A stretch of 64,000 nucleotides of DNA from Neoceratodus forsteri (Eukaryota; Chordata; Ceratodontiformes; Ceratodontidae), in contig CM057458.1 of the NCBI GenBank assembly GCA_016271365.2, forward strand, positions 199,116,501-199,180,500, given 5' to 3'. Made by a program: the position numbers and the translations under genes. The notes below the pieces were generated by a model. The model was not told the DNA's origin. It made no database searches and worked only from the letters and a program-made list of their open reading frames with translations. Within the stretch, counting starts at the first letter, position 1, and each line of letters begins with the position of its first letter. Shown here one piece after another: positions 53,185 through 63,581 of this stretch.

Positions 53185-53930
53185 GCATTTTGGGCCCAAT
53201 ACACAAAGGGTCCCCAGCACCATGTACAATTACATGTGGTGTACAGGGCTGGGATCCACACATCTTGAGTGTTGAACAGACATCTGTAGATGCACAAACA
53301 CCAGGTGCACAATCTTGCCAGGAGCTGTACACACCAGATCCCATGCAACTATGCAGCTGATCTTGGCAGGAAGTGAGGAGTGGGTGTGCCTGTGTTGGGC
53401 CAGCAGAGGATGGCATGCACAATGCTGGATACACTCCACTGGGCCATTTTTCACAGGTATTCTGTTGCACCCAATAGAGGGCTGCCACAATGGGTGCACA
53501 TCCCATGACCAGTATCCAGATGCCCATATGATAGCCATGGACCCCCCTTCTCCATGCCACAGACGGTGGAGGAGGAGGTAGAAGGTGGCTATGAGGCACA
53601 TGTAGCAAAGGATGGAAAAAACACCAGTTGGCAACGGGGGACTTGGCAGTCCTTACATGGGCCACCATGTTCCATGATCCCCTGCTCACATGGAACAGGG
53701 GATTCCCTGTGGGGCAACTTGGGGCTTCTGTTTCAAAGTCCACCATCCAGCCCAGATCTGTCCCCCCAGCATGGCCTGCCCCATGTGCTGACCTATTAGA
53801 CCACACACTGGGCAGGCCAGGGATCATGCATTCCAGCCACGTGCATCAGGGTGGGGTGGGTATATGCTACATAGTTGCATGACCTGGTACATACCATTAC
53901 CTGCGTGTATTGGGCACATCAGTGCATAGG
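53185..53930. mobile_element. IR-flanked GC-rich block, possible DNA transposon remnant
   Basis: GGGCCCAATACACAAAGGG at 53192 and CTGCGTGTATTGGGCAC ending at about 53918 form an inverted pair, with further weak pairing (CACCATGTAC / GGTACATACCATTA) inside. Long overlapping frames on the minus strand (216 codons, 53827-53177) have no transposase motif I can identify; they may be composition-driven. Target-site duplication not determined. Confidence 0.35.
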
Positions 53931-53939
53931 ACCCAATAT

Positions 53940-54295
53940 CACATTACATATAACAACATATTGCTTGAATTGTACAATACTATTTCAACAAGATGTAAAG
54001 TTAATAAGGAATGTTGAGTTTCATTCATATGACGAGGAGGAATGATCCAAAATAAAAGCTGTAGAACTGATCGTTCTGCAGTGCAGCTAGTTTACAAAAA
54101 ATGGTCTAGAGTAAAATTTCAGAATATTGAAAAACAGCAATTTTTGATGGTCCTAAGATCTTTCTCAAGCATTGCTGAGTACATTTCCCAAGAGTCCCTA
54201 AGGCCCTTTGTGCCAGAGATGAGGAATTATAGGTTTAAAGAAAATAGTCAGGCAGCTGCTGTAGCCCCATGTTACTAGGGTGGAGTCAGGCACTG
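53940..54295. other. No recognised feature
   Basis: Non-coding; a 78-codon frame at 54042-54278 has no domain. Confidence 0.4.
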
Positions 54296-54302
54296 ATGCA
54301 CC

Positions 54303-55805
54303 ATAGAAACATAGACTTTGACAGCAGATAAGGACTGCTTGGCCCACCTAGTCTGCCCATTTCCCTACCTACAGGATAAGCTGCAGATCCTAGTTAACCA
54401 ACAGCCTATTTCTTCTTACCTCCTACAAGAATTGCCTTATGCCTGTCCCATGCATTCTTGAATTCTCCCACAGTTTTAGACCCCACAACCTCCTCAGAAA
54501 GGCTATTCCATGCATCTACTACCCTCTCTGTGAAACAATGCTTCCTCAAGTTGCCCTTGAGCTGTCTCCCTTCTATCTTCAAATTGTGTCCCCTTGTTCT
54601 TGCATATCTCTTCTTCTGAAAGATGCTTCCCTCTTGGACTTTTTTGATTCCACTGAGCTACTTAAAAGTTTATATCATGTCCCCCCCCCCTTTCCTCAAG
54701 GGTATACATATTAAGCTCCTTTAAACTATCCTCATATGGCTTCTCTTGCAGACCCTGCACCATTTTAGTTGCCATCCTCTGGACTGCCTCCATCCTGCCT
54801 ATGTCCTTGTGGAGATGGGGTCTCCAGAACTGGACACAGTACTCCAGATGGGGTCTCACCAAATGTCTGTACAGAGGGATAATAACTTCTTATTTTCTGC
54901 TAGTGATGCCTCTCCCTATACACCCCAGTATCCCCCCAGCCCTCCCTACTGCCTTCTCACATTGCATGCCAACCTTAAGGTCATTTGATATGATTAGCCC
55001 CAGTCCCTTTCCATTTTTGTTGTTGTTACTACCTCCTCCCCCTCCCCATTGTGTAATCTTCCCCAGGGTTTTTGTTTCCAGGTACATTATTTTACACTTC
55101 TTTGCATTGAATCCAAGCTGCCATACTTCTGACCATTCCCCCAAACTTGCCAAGTTCCCTCTCATCCTTTCCACACCTCCTTGTGTAACAACCCTGTTGC
55201 AGATCTTTGTATCATCTGCAAAGAGGAATACTTTTCCTTCCAGTCCCTCTGCAATGTCACTTATAAAAACATTAAAAAGGACTGGACCCAGTACTGAACC
55301 TTGCAGTACCCCACTAGTAACCCTCCTTTCTTCAGAGTGGATTCCATTTACAATTACCTTCTGTGTCTTGTTGTCCAGTCAATGTTTTACCCAGGCTACC
55401 ACCCTGAGACCCACTCCCAGGCTGGTTCATTTGATTATTAATCTTTTGTGTGGGACTGTGTCAAATGCCTTGCTAAAGTTTAGGTAGGCCATGTCCACAT
55501 CCCTTCCCTGGTCTACTACTTTGGTCACCCAGTCAAAGAAATCGATTAGATTCATCTGACATGAACTTCCCGCTGTGAACCCATACTGCCTTCGGTCCTG
55601 TGCCCCACTGGCCTCTAGGTACTCAACAATTCTTTCCTTCAGAAGTGATTCCATCACTCTCCTTACCAGAGGTCAAACTGACAGGTCTGTAGTTTCCTGC
55701 CTCTGTCTTGCTCCCACTTTTGTGAAGGGGAATCACATCTACCTTCCTTCAGTCCTCAGGTACCACACCATCCTCCCATTCACTAAAATACCACCAACAG
55801 CTTAA
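54303..55805 (-). mobile_element. CR1 LINE, 5'-truncated, RT to 3' end
   Basis: The 3' end is at 54303 (CATAGAAACATAGACTTTGA, CAGCAGATAAGGACTGCTTG). Minus-strand coding blocks upstream: KKYARTRGHNLKIEG and RGNLRKHCFTERVVDAWNSL in broken frames near 54550-54500, [20 protein letters not shown] (54862 downward), GCIGRGITSRK, SLGEWSEVWQLGFNAKKCKI, an intact LFADDTKICN near 55210, LLKERIVEYLEASGAQDRRQ and YGFTAGSSCQMNLIDFFDWV (55657-55427). Starts in the fingers region; endonuclease is lost. The 228-codon plus-strand frame at 54801-55487 is its antisense shadow. Confidence 0.92.
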
Positions 55806-55834
55806 TCTGGTTCAAGGTCGGTTGGAATTCATCT

Positions 55835-55922
55835 GTATCCCCCTCCCCCGGGCTGTGCCTGAAAATAGGCAGTATTTGTCTAGTGCACTTACCCGGTCAA
55901 CAAAAGCTAAATAAATAAATGA
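55835..55922 (+). mobile_element. LINE 3' tail (type T2), plus strand
   Basis: CTGAAAATAGGCAGTATTTG, TGCACTTACCCGGTCAACAA and AAGCTAAATAAATAAATG: the plus-strand version of the T2 tail, wedged between two minus-strand CR1s. Confidence 0.7.
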
Positions 55923-55934
55923 TTTGTTAAAAAG

Positions 55935-57855
55935 GGTAGTCATAGATACATAGATACATAGACAGTGTCGGCAGATAAGGGCCTATGGCCCACCCAGTCT
56001 GCCCATTTGAGCTTGTAAGTTCAGTTTGTTTTCCTAGAAGTCTGTTGCCCCTTACCCCTGACCTCTAGAATTCCTTTATGTCTATCCCATGCATTCTTAA
56101 ATCCCGTGATTGTTTCAGCCCCCACCACTTCCTCTGGCAGGGTGTTCCACTTGTCCACCACCCGTTCTGTGAAGAAATTCTTTCTCATGTTTCCTCTGAA
56201 TCATCCTCCTCCAACTTCATCCCATGCCCTCTAGTCCTGGAACATCTTTTTCACTTAAAATAGTGTTTTCCTGCACCCTGTTCCTCCTGTAAGATACTTG
56301 TATGTCTCATCATATCCCTCTCTCCTCCTCTCCTCCAGGGGTACATGTTCAGTTTCTTCAACCTGTCTTCATAGGACTTGTGATGAAATCCATGCATCAT
56401 CTTTGTTGCCCTCCTCTGAACCTTCTCTACCCTGTCTATGTCCTTACGTAGGTATGGTCTCCAGAACTGTACACTGTACTCCAGGTGGGGCCTCACTAGT
56501 GTCTTGTATAGCGGAATTATGACCTCCCTTTTCCTGCTGGTGATGCCCCTGCCTATACATCCCAGCATCCTATTTGCTTTACCTGCTACCTTGTCACACT
56601 GTTTCCTACCTAGAGGTCATCAGAGATGACAACCCCAAGATCCCTTTCCTGCTTGGTGCATGCTATATCCTCACCCCCAACTGATATATTGTGCCAGGGT
56701 TTTGTGCCCCATATGTATTATCTTGCACTTCTTTCCATTGAATTTCAACTGCCAAACCTGACCATTCTTCAAGTTTCTGCAGGTCGCTTCTCATTCTGTC
56801 TATACCCTCTGGTGTGTCTACTCTGTTACAGAGCTTTGTGTCATCAGCGAACAGTGAAATTCTGCCTTCTAGATCCTGCGCAATGTCACTGATGAAGATG
56901 TTGAATAGGACCGGTCCCAGCACTGATCCCTGTGGTACCCCACTGGTCACTCTTCCCTCTGTGGAGTGACAGCCATTTACCACCACCCTCTGTGTCCTGC
57001 CACCCAGCCAGTTACCTACCCACCACACTACTGTCCTGCCCACACCCATATTCCCCAGTTTGTGTAATCAGTGGTGTCACTAGTTCTCCCCTTAATTCTT
57101 TTAGAATTCTTGGGTGAATTCTATCAGGCCCCATTGCTTTATCCACCTTCAGTTTTAGGAGTTCTTTCAGAACCCTTTCTTCTGTTAAAGGACTGGGATC
57201 GACCCCCCCATCTAGAGTGCTTCTGTTAATTGGATTAGGCATCTCTCCCTCCTCCTCTTTTGAGAATACTGAGCAGAAGTATTTGTTCAGTATCCCTGCT
57301 TTTTCACTGTCCCTCTCTGCCCACCCACCGTCCATTCCATTCAGCCTCACTATCCCTCCCTTTGTCTTTCTACGCTCCCTGATGTACCTATAAAAGGTTT
57401 TATCCCCCTTCTTAACCGAGTTGGCTATCTTTTCCTCAGTTTGGGCCTTTGCTATTCTGACTTCCTTCCCTGCTTCCTTCTGACTTAACTGGTGCAATTC
57501 TCTGTCCTGCTCCTTCTGTGTTTCCTTTTACTTCCTAAATGCTATCTTGTTCTCCCTAACCTTCCCTACCACCTTTTTTGAGAAGCATAGTGGCTTTTTC
57601 TTTCATTTTGATTTGTTTATTTGCTTCATACAAAGGCTTGTTGCCTCTGTGACGGCAGTTTTGATGTTTCCTCATTGTTGCTCCACCCCTCCTTCTAGCC
57701 TGTTTGCTAGTGCTTTTCTAAGGCACTCTCCCATCTTGCCAAAGTCAGCCCTCCTGATGTCAAGTACCCTCACTTTTGTATGGCTTGACTCTGTAGCTGA
57801 GTTTATTGTGAACCACACTGTTTTGTGGTCACTTGTTCCCAGATGGCTACCCACT
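55935..57855 (-). mobile_element. CR1 LINE, ORF2 with internal deletion
   Basis: 3' end at 55935 (GTCGGCAGATAAGGGCC, CCCAGTCTGCCCATT). Minus-strand blocks from 5' to 3': HLGTSDHKTVWFTI (end of endonuclease, 57840-57800), VRVLDIRRADFGKMGECLRK, KTFYRYIRERRKTKGG, GILNKYFCSVFSKEEEGEMP, KVDKAMGPDRIHPRILKELR, then an abrupt jump at about 57060 to a WVGNWLGGRTQRVVVNG segment, GVPQGSVLGPVLFNIFISDI and intact LFADDTKLCN. The stretch between motifs 1 and 3 of the palm (several hundred bases in other copies) is missing, an internal deletion. C-terminal blocks follow in frame 56568-56251. Confidence 0.9.
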
Positions 57856-58280
57856 TCTAGATCTGAGATCCTCTCACTGTCCCTCCTTTGTGGAGGTTCC
57901 TAGCATCCTCCTTGGTCTTCACTGCGGGTGCCTCCATAGAGGAACCACACTTTGCCAGAATGGCATATGAATTGTGGAGAGGTACAACTGGAGGGATATG
58001 CCTCTGTTCCATGACCCTCACCCTCCCTGAGCCCACGTGGTCCAATTTCTCCTCTTTCTTGGCAACCTCTGAGACAATGACAGTGGCCCTGGTGGTCCCT
58101 GGGTGGGAGAGGAGGTCCCCCAAATCCTGACCAACTCAGCCTGGAGATGATCAACCTCCTCCCTCAGCCCAGAGAGGTGCCTGCAGATGGGACAACACTG
58201 CATCCTCCAGAATGTCTCCTGGAAGACTGCTGCTCCACCATCACTGCACTGCAACACTCCCATCATGTCTTATTTCTGGC
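57856..58280 (-). mobile_element. CR1 ORF1 fragment joined to ORF2
   Basis: The frame 58266-58018 includes CCPICRHLSGLREEVDHLQA, a Cys pair followed by a Leu-heptad segment. This resembles the N-terminal part of CR1 ORF1 (C-x2-C then a coiled coil). Coming directly 5' of the endonuclease end at 57854, it implies that the rest of ORF1 and most of the endonuclease were deleted. The region 58290-58560 could be CR1 5' UTR but shows no diagnostic motif. Confidence 0.6.
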
Positions 58281-58289
58281 CCCTTATTG

Positions 58290-59220
58290 CCTCTGTTTAT
58301 TTATTTTTAATTTATTTTAATTTTTTTCCTCCCTACTTACTTACTGCCTCTGTGTCCTTTAAGCTCATGATCTTCCTGTTCTGAGACAAGAAGTTCCTAT
58401 ATTTCTCAGTAGTCTCCTTACTTGCTCAGAGTCAGACCTTCAGCACCTGGGGGAGAGCTACTCTTTCCTTCTAGGATGGTGAGTCTTTTGTGGCTCTGTG
58501 ATCACTCACTTCCTGCTCCCAATCAGGAAGTTCCTGTTGTCAGTCAAGTCCCATGCCTATAAAAGTAGAACTGACTTAGGGTGTGTGTGAGTGTGTGTGT
58601 GGGGGGGGGGCAGGGCAATATAGTCCCAGTAGAGAAATATAGTTATAACAGCAGCTCTTTCATCTTGGTGTTCTTTGCCTGTTCTCTGGCAGAAGCTATC
58701 TAGGACAGTTTTTAAATCTGACTTTAACCTGGCTTCCTTCTAGCTAGGCCACTCCCCCTACTTTACAGCTCTTTCTCCACTTAGTTAATTGCACAGATAA
58801 CAGTTCCCTTCAGCCACCTGAGACAAACACCTAGATAACTGCACAGAACACAGTTCACTTCAGCCAACTCAGACAAACACACTAACCCTTTTTTCTGGGG
58901 AAGCTTGCCTCTTCAGATGCAGCTACTGCCTAGGCTCGTCCACCAAAGAAGTACCAAGATCAGAGAGCAAACCTGTGTCTCCCACTTGGTAGTATCAATG
59001 CCACCATAGGTAGGCCCCAAAAGATTGCCTGTTTCTCATCTACTACACTACTTTCCACATTTTAGGAAGTTTCTGATCCACAGCACTAGTTCCCATCTTT
59101 TAGGTCAAAGCATCTCATCCTCTCCACCACTGTTATGTGCTCCTTTTATTTGAGTGGTGAAATATCTTTCCTGGAAACCGTTGTCCCAAAGGCATCAGCT
59201 GTAACCAGTCATCAAATAGA
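58290..59220. other. Non-coding; GT/G tract and a short tandem duplication
   Basis: A GTGTGTGTGAGTGTG tract with G run lies at 58580-58610. Two units of about 48 bp (AACTGCACAGA-ACAGTTC-CTTCAGCCA, AGACAAACAC) occur at 58784-58880. TATAAAAG at 58559 is probably chance. Confidence 0.5.
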
Positions 59221-59224
59221 TAAT

Positions 59225-59400
59225 TCCCCCATATGGGAAGTTAAAGTGCACTTTTGACTTTTATACATTGTAATCACAATAACTACCAACAGAGTTCTCC
59301 CTGCTGTTGTTATTTCCCTGAACTGTAGGACTCTCTAATGCTTGGCCTCTCACATCTACAGCAGATGTACTGTTCTTCACTGATTGGCTATTGTAACAAG
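59225..59400. repeat. Dispersed repeat family D, copy 2
   Basis: AACTACCAACAGAGTTCTCC, TGCTGTTGTTATTTC, CCTCTCACATCTACAGCAGA and GATTGGCTATTGTAA correspond to the copy at 52700-52880. Confidence 0.6.
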
Positions 59401-59404
59401 TGAG

Positions 59405-60620
59405 TCTATTTCTTACCAGTCCCCTCTTCCACACTTGCTCATTCAGAACCAATCACCCTTGTGGCTATTGCACCACCTGTTTCAGTTTATAAGGTCCCCT
59501 TGTCAGCACAAGGCAGAATCCTTCTGTAGTAATAGCCATATGTGTCAAACACATTGAATCCTGTGCACTATTGTAAGGGGCATTACTTGTTATTAGAAAA
59601 TGGAAATAAAGCATCCTGATTGGCTGAAAGCCCTAGGCAGACATGCATTTATTTTTCAATAGAGCCCAGTGAAAAATGTATGCCAGTTATGGGTGTCCCA
59701 TTACCTAGGGTATCATTGGGCACCCTCAATTTTCAAATTCACCAGCTGCCATTTTTTTTCTCACTTAGTGAAAGACACAGCCCCACCCAAAAAAAAAACT
59801 ACTGCAGACTGAGCCACATCTTCATTTTTTACTATTTGGCAGAAGAAAACACTTTTTTGAAGTCAGTAGCACAGAATGTGCTTACCTCTGACCACAAACG
59901 TTAATGGCTGCCAGCATGACTACTACACTACAGCTGTCACCTGATCCTGGGTCCTGCTTGTGGTACATCCACCCACCGCATCACCATACACATCTCCCAA
60001 TTGCACTATCCTGAACAACACACAAAACTGAGGAATCTACCTGCTGTAGGCAGTTTAACTTTTTATTTTCATCGTACCTCAGCTGAGTGCCCTTCTATAA
60101 AAATCTTTGGACCTTCCCTCTGTACTTGGTTGCTTCACAGTGCAGCCGCCCACATGCCACAACCACTCCAGATTTTTATATTGTAGCCCTTCTCAAAACC
60201 CCTGCACAAAATGAAGCATAAACACAAACTAAGCATAACCTTTATGTAGCAGACTTAGTTTTCTTACCCTCTCAGGTCATCTGGCCACCACCACCGCTCC
60301 TCGCCCACAACCTAGAACACATCAAAAGAACAAATGAATGATTAAAAAATAAATTAAAATAAAATAGGGGAACAAAAGCAGTTTAACTTAAGTCTGGTGT
60401 CTGTCGGGGTTGGGGGGAGAAAACAATGACAACCAGCTCCCAAAAGTTACAGCTATGGATGCTGTACTAGGACAAAAGTCCCTAGTTAAAAAAAAAAAAA
60501 CACTGAAATGCAGAGGGAGGAACTATTTCATTACAAAATAAATGAAACAGCAGAGAGTTTAAACATTTAAAGAAAGCAACATTTTCTCGAATATATAAAA
60601 TATAGTTGCCCATTTTCTAA
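59405..60620. other. No recognised feature
   Basis: Non-coding; frames at 59620-59904 and 60001-60186 have no recognised domain. Confidence 0.4.
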
Positions 60621-60621
60621 G

Positions 60622-60770
60622 TGCAATAATACCCTCCAGGGTTGGCAGCATTGGATAATAGAGGACCTTCCAGGGGCTATAAGGCCCTCCGCCTATGGCG
60701 TCTGGCCTCATTATGCCCCTGGGTGGTCCAGTATTGTTCAATACCACCAACCCTGTTGGGTATTATTGCT
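60622..60770. repeat. Foldback MITE, tip family CTCCAGGGT, copy D
   Basis: GCAATAATACCCTCCAGGGT + TGG at the left pairs with CCAACCCTGTTGGGTATTAT + TGC at the right. Inner arms (TAGAGGACC, CCAGGGGC, TAAGGCC) pair with GGCCTCA, GCCCCTGG and GGTCCAGTA. Centre near 60697. The best-formed ~149-bp hairpin of the family. Confidence 0.8.
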
Positions 60771-60829
60771 TACTTGTGTCCTCAGGAAGCAGATAATAAT
60801 TGCTAGTAAATTGTTACTTGTTCATTTAA

Positions 60830-61898
60830 AGGAGTACTACCATCAAAATTTGCAAAAACATATGTTGTGCAGAATGTTTTGATGTGTGTTTAGTCCTTTT
60901 GTGTCCTTCCCTTTGTTTGCTATTAGTAGTTTTTTTCTCAGTCTTCCTACTAGGTTTATGGCTTCTGGGGATCACCATATTACCATGGTCTATTGCTCTT
61001 CTTCTTCCTACAATGTTTCCTATCCCATGTGACAGTGAGGTGTCCAGAACCATAGATTCAGCAAAGTACTTTTTTACAGTCAATTGTAAAGCAGTACAAC
61101 TGTGATTTTAAGTCACTCCCTTATCCAGTAGGCACTGACAGCTACATTTACAGCTTAGCAAATCCCTTGAGGGCTAACTGAGTAGATTTCCTGTAAGAAA
61201 ACAGGTAGAGTCTTTATCAGTTATAGCATTAATGACCTAGGGTGATTTGTGTGCTTTTTATGGCTGGGTGTAGTTTGATGACATTAAAAGCTTTAAAAGC
61301 AAAACATTTACTCCTGTTGGCTAGACCTAGACAAACATATAGAAAACAAAAATAATGAATTCACTGTGTGGTCTGGGGGTGGGGCACAGTTCCCTTAACT
61401 TCCTGATGGGTTACATACAGCCCAGGTCCATGCTGAGGCAGTGCTGCTTGACTTAGCACTGTGCTGACACAGCCCTGTATTCAGCTGGTTAGTGTTGGTG
61501 TACTATCTGACTGAATATAGCATCCTCAGGGTCATTACAAAGGCAAGTGCAACTCAAGTCTTTTCTCTGTGCTATTGCACACATTTACTCCTGCTGGCTA
61601 GACCTAGACACACACATAGAAAACAAAAATATTGAATTAGAGTTTAGTTGAGGCCAAACATCAGGCTCCTAGCTTCATATTACTGCTGCAGTACTTTCCC
61701 TCACTGAATAAGTGGTCCTAAATGGATCACTGTCTCATGAGACAGGAGGCATTGTAGGACAAAGTAGGGCAATAAACCATGCTGACATGGGGGAAAAAAC
61801 TACTACTAGCAGATAAATGGAAGGACACACCAGGACTAAACTCAGAAATCAGAACACTCTACACATATGTTTTTGCAAATTTTTACTGTAGTACTTCT
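60830..61898. mobile_element. TTAA-flanked TIR element, about 1.07 kb, Kolobok-like
   Basis: TIRs of about 115 bp: AGGAGTACTACC ... AATTTGCAAAAACATATG at the left, and CATATGTTTTTGCAAATTTT ... GTAGTACTTCT at the right. GTTTAGTCC / GGACTAAAC and GTGTCCTTCC / GGAAGGACAC pair further in. Both ends are preceded or followed by TTAA (60826-60829 and 61899-61902). TTAA duplication is shared by piggyBac and Kolobok; an AGG start rather than CCC fits Kolobok better. No transposase is encoded. An internal direct repeat lies at 61306-61365 and 61581-61640. Confidence 0.78.
61306..61640. repeat. Internal 60-bp direct repeat, 275-bp spacing
   Basis: CATTTACTCCTGTTGGCTAG + ACCTAGACA-ACA-ATAGAAAAC recurs at both positions within the TIR element. 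Confidence 0.85.
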
Positions 61899-61904
61899 TT
61901 AAAC

Positions 61905-63420
61905 AAAGCTAAGTCACAAATAGATTTTAAATAGTTTAAAACATTTTTAAAATGTACATACCTGATCAAAAAGTACCACTAGGATAATTATATCAGGAAT
62001 AACACAAGACTATCACTTTGTGCAATAGAAAGAGAGATAAAATAAAATAATCTGTAAATAGATAGTAATAAATAAGACAGCATACAGCTTAAAATAAGAT
62101 AAAATGAACCCCTTAATCTCTTAATTACATTGCAGCCTGGCAGCTCCTACTGTCCAGGTTAAAATGTACAGTAGTTTTTTTCTCTCTCAATATGGTTCTA
62201 TGATGCAGGTTCAACAACTTTCTTGTCAAATGACATCACAGCGATGGATTTTTGTTAACCACAAGTTGTGGTTGACATAAATCCAGCAGGAGACCTGGGT
62301 TATTTTTCCATTGGGGGCTGTACCCCTGAACCTCCCATGCAGGGGGGCTGTGTCCCCCACACTCCCCAAAATTAAAGAGCATCAACTCTGAGTCAGAGTT
62401 GATATGGGGAGAGGGTGCAGGACTGGGGGAAAGAGTGACGGGGTCTCAGGCAGACTATTAAAGTGAAGTGTAGATGTCGTTATCGATGTGTTTGCTGTAA
62501 TGGTGTCACTGAACAGAGGGCACACCTCTCAGTATAACATGCCCTGCTAAAAATGTAGACTGGAAATAGTCTCAATCTTATATACTGTTTTATTATTTAA
62601 AGCCTTCCTTCAATACCTTCAAGTGCCCTTTTATCTTTGCACCCTTGCATAACAGAATCCTGTCATATCTCCTACCGTCAAGCAAAACAGATAGCAAAAT
62701 AGACAGCAGAATAAGAAGAAAGCATGCAGACAACAGATAGCCTATCATAAATCCTTACTGTATGCTGCTGTCAGCTGTAGTACTAGTGCTCCCAGATTGA
62801 TCTGGCATTTTCCCTGTAACTCCAGGGTACATTTTATGTGTTTTCCTGTAGATTACATTGTTTCTTATTGCAGCCAATTACTCTGTTTTCCCGTATAACC
62901 AGCGTAAGTCTATAGGAAGAATTTTTCTCTAGACTGTTCAATTTCCCTGTAATTTACAAGAATTCCTGTGGATCTGTAAACCTTGTAGTCCTATAATTCC
63001 TAGTCCTTCAGTGGCATCAGGTCAAAAGGTCAGAAAAAAATGAATTCTCTGACATCCTTCATTTTATATTACAGGAATTAAGAAAGGGAAGAATCTATAG
63101 TGAATATAAGGAATTCTATAGCAGATACGTATACAGCAAGAAGTGAGATTGAAGTCAATAGTTAGAGAGAACCAGCTGTTGTCAGTTGAGAGGAGAAAGT
63201 CACTGAACACATGGATTAGACCAATCTATTTTTTTTGGTCATACTAGAATTGAATGGTCATACTAGAATAGAATGATTGAAAGCAATCAATAATGTTGTT
63301 ATGGAAGAGGTCATCAGAGGGGTTCAGCACATATCTCTCTCCAGGGTAGACAATTTAGCGCCATATTAGTATATTGCACTCTACAGAGACAGTGGACTGA
63401 GTTATTTGGTTGTGCTGGTC
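61905..63420. other. Non-coding; one small hairpin
   Basis: TGGATTTTTGTTAACCACAA at 62245 pairs with TTGTGGTTGACATAAATCCA. A GGGGGCTGTACCCC / GGGGGGCTGTGTCCCCC pair follows at 62312-62357. A 21-bp repeat (GGTCATACTAGAAT-GAATG) occurs twice at 63236-63275. No gene. Confidence 0.5.
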
Positions 63421-63421
63421 T

Positions 63422-63581
63422 CATATCCCCCTTCCTGATTTGGACAGTGGATTCATTGCAGCATATTCCCCTTCCTGATTTGGACAGTGGATTCATTGCA
63501 GCATATTCCCCTTCCTAATTTGGACAGTGGATTCACTGCAGCATATTCCCCTTCCTGATTAGGAAAGTGGATTCACTGCAT
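63422..63581. repeat. 40-bp minisatellite, four units
   Basis: Unit CATATTCCCCTTCCTGATTT + GGACAGTGGATTCATTGCAG, four consecutive copies with one to four substitutions each. The minus-strand 60-codon frame (63496-63314) partly lies on it and is not a gene. Confidence 0.95.

Noticed and set aside
53177..53827. 216-codon frame as a transposase
   Set aside because: No DDE/DDD catalytic spacing, helix-turn-helix or zinc-binding pattern could be seen. Kept only as a weak IR-flanked block.
54801..55487. 228-codon plus-strand frame
   Set aside because: Antisense shadow of the minus-strand CR1 at 54303-55805.
58559..58566. TATAAAAG as a promoter TATA box
   Set aside because: Isolated motif with no downstream open frame or other promoter elements; it lies outside any recognised gene.
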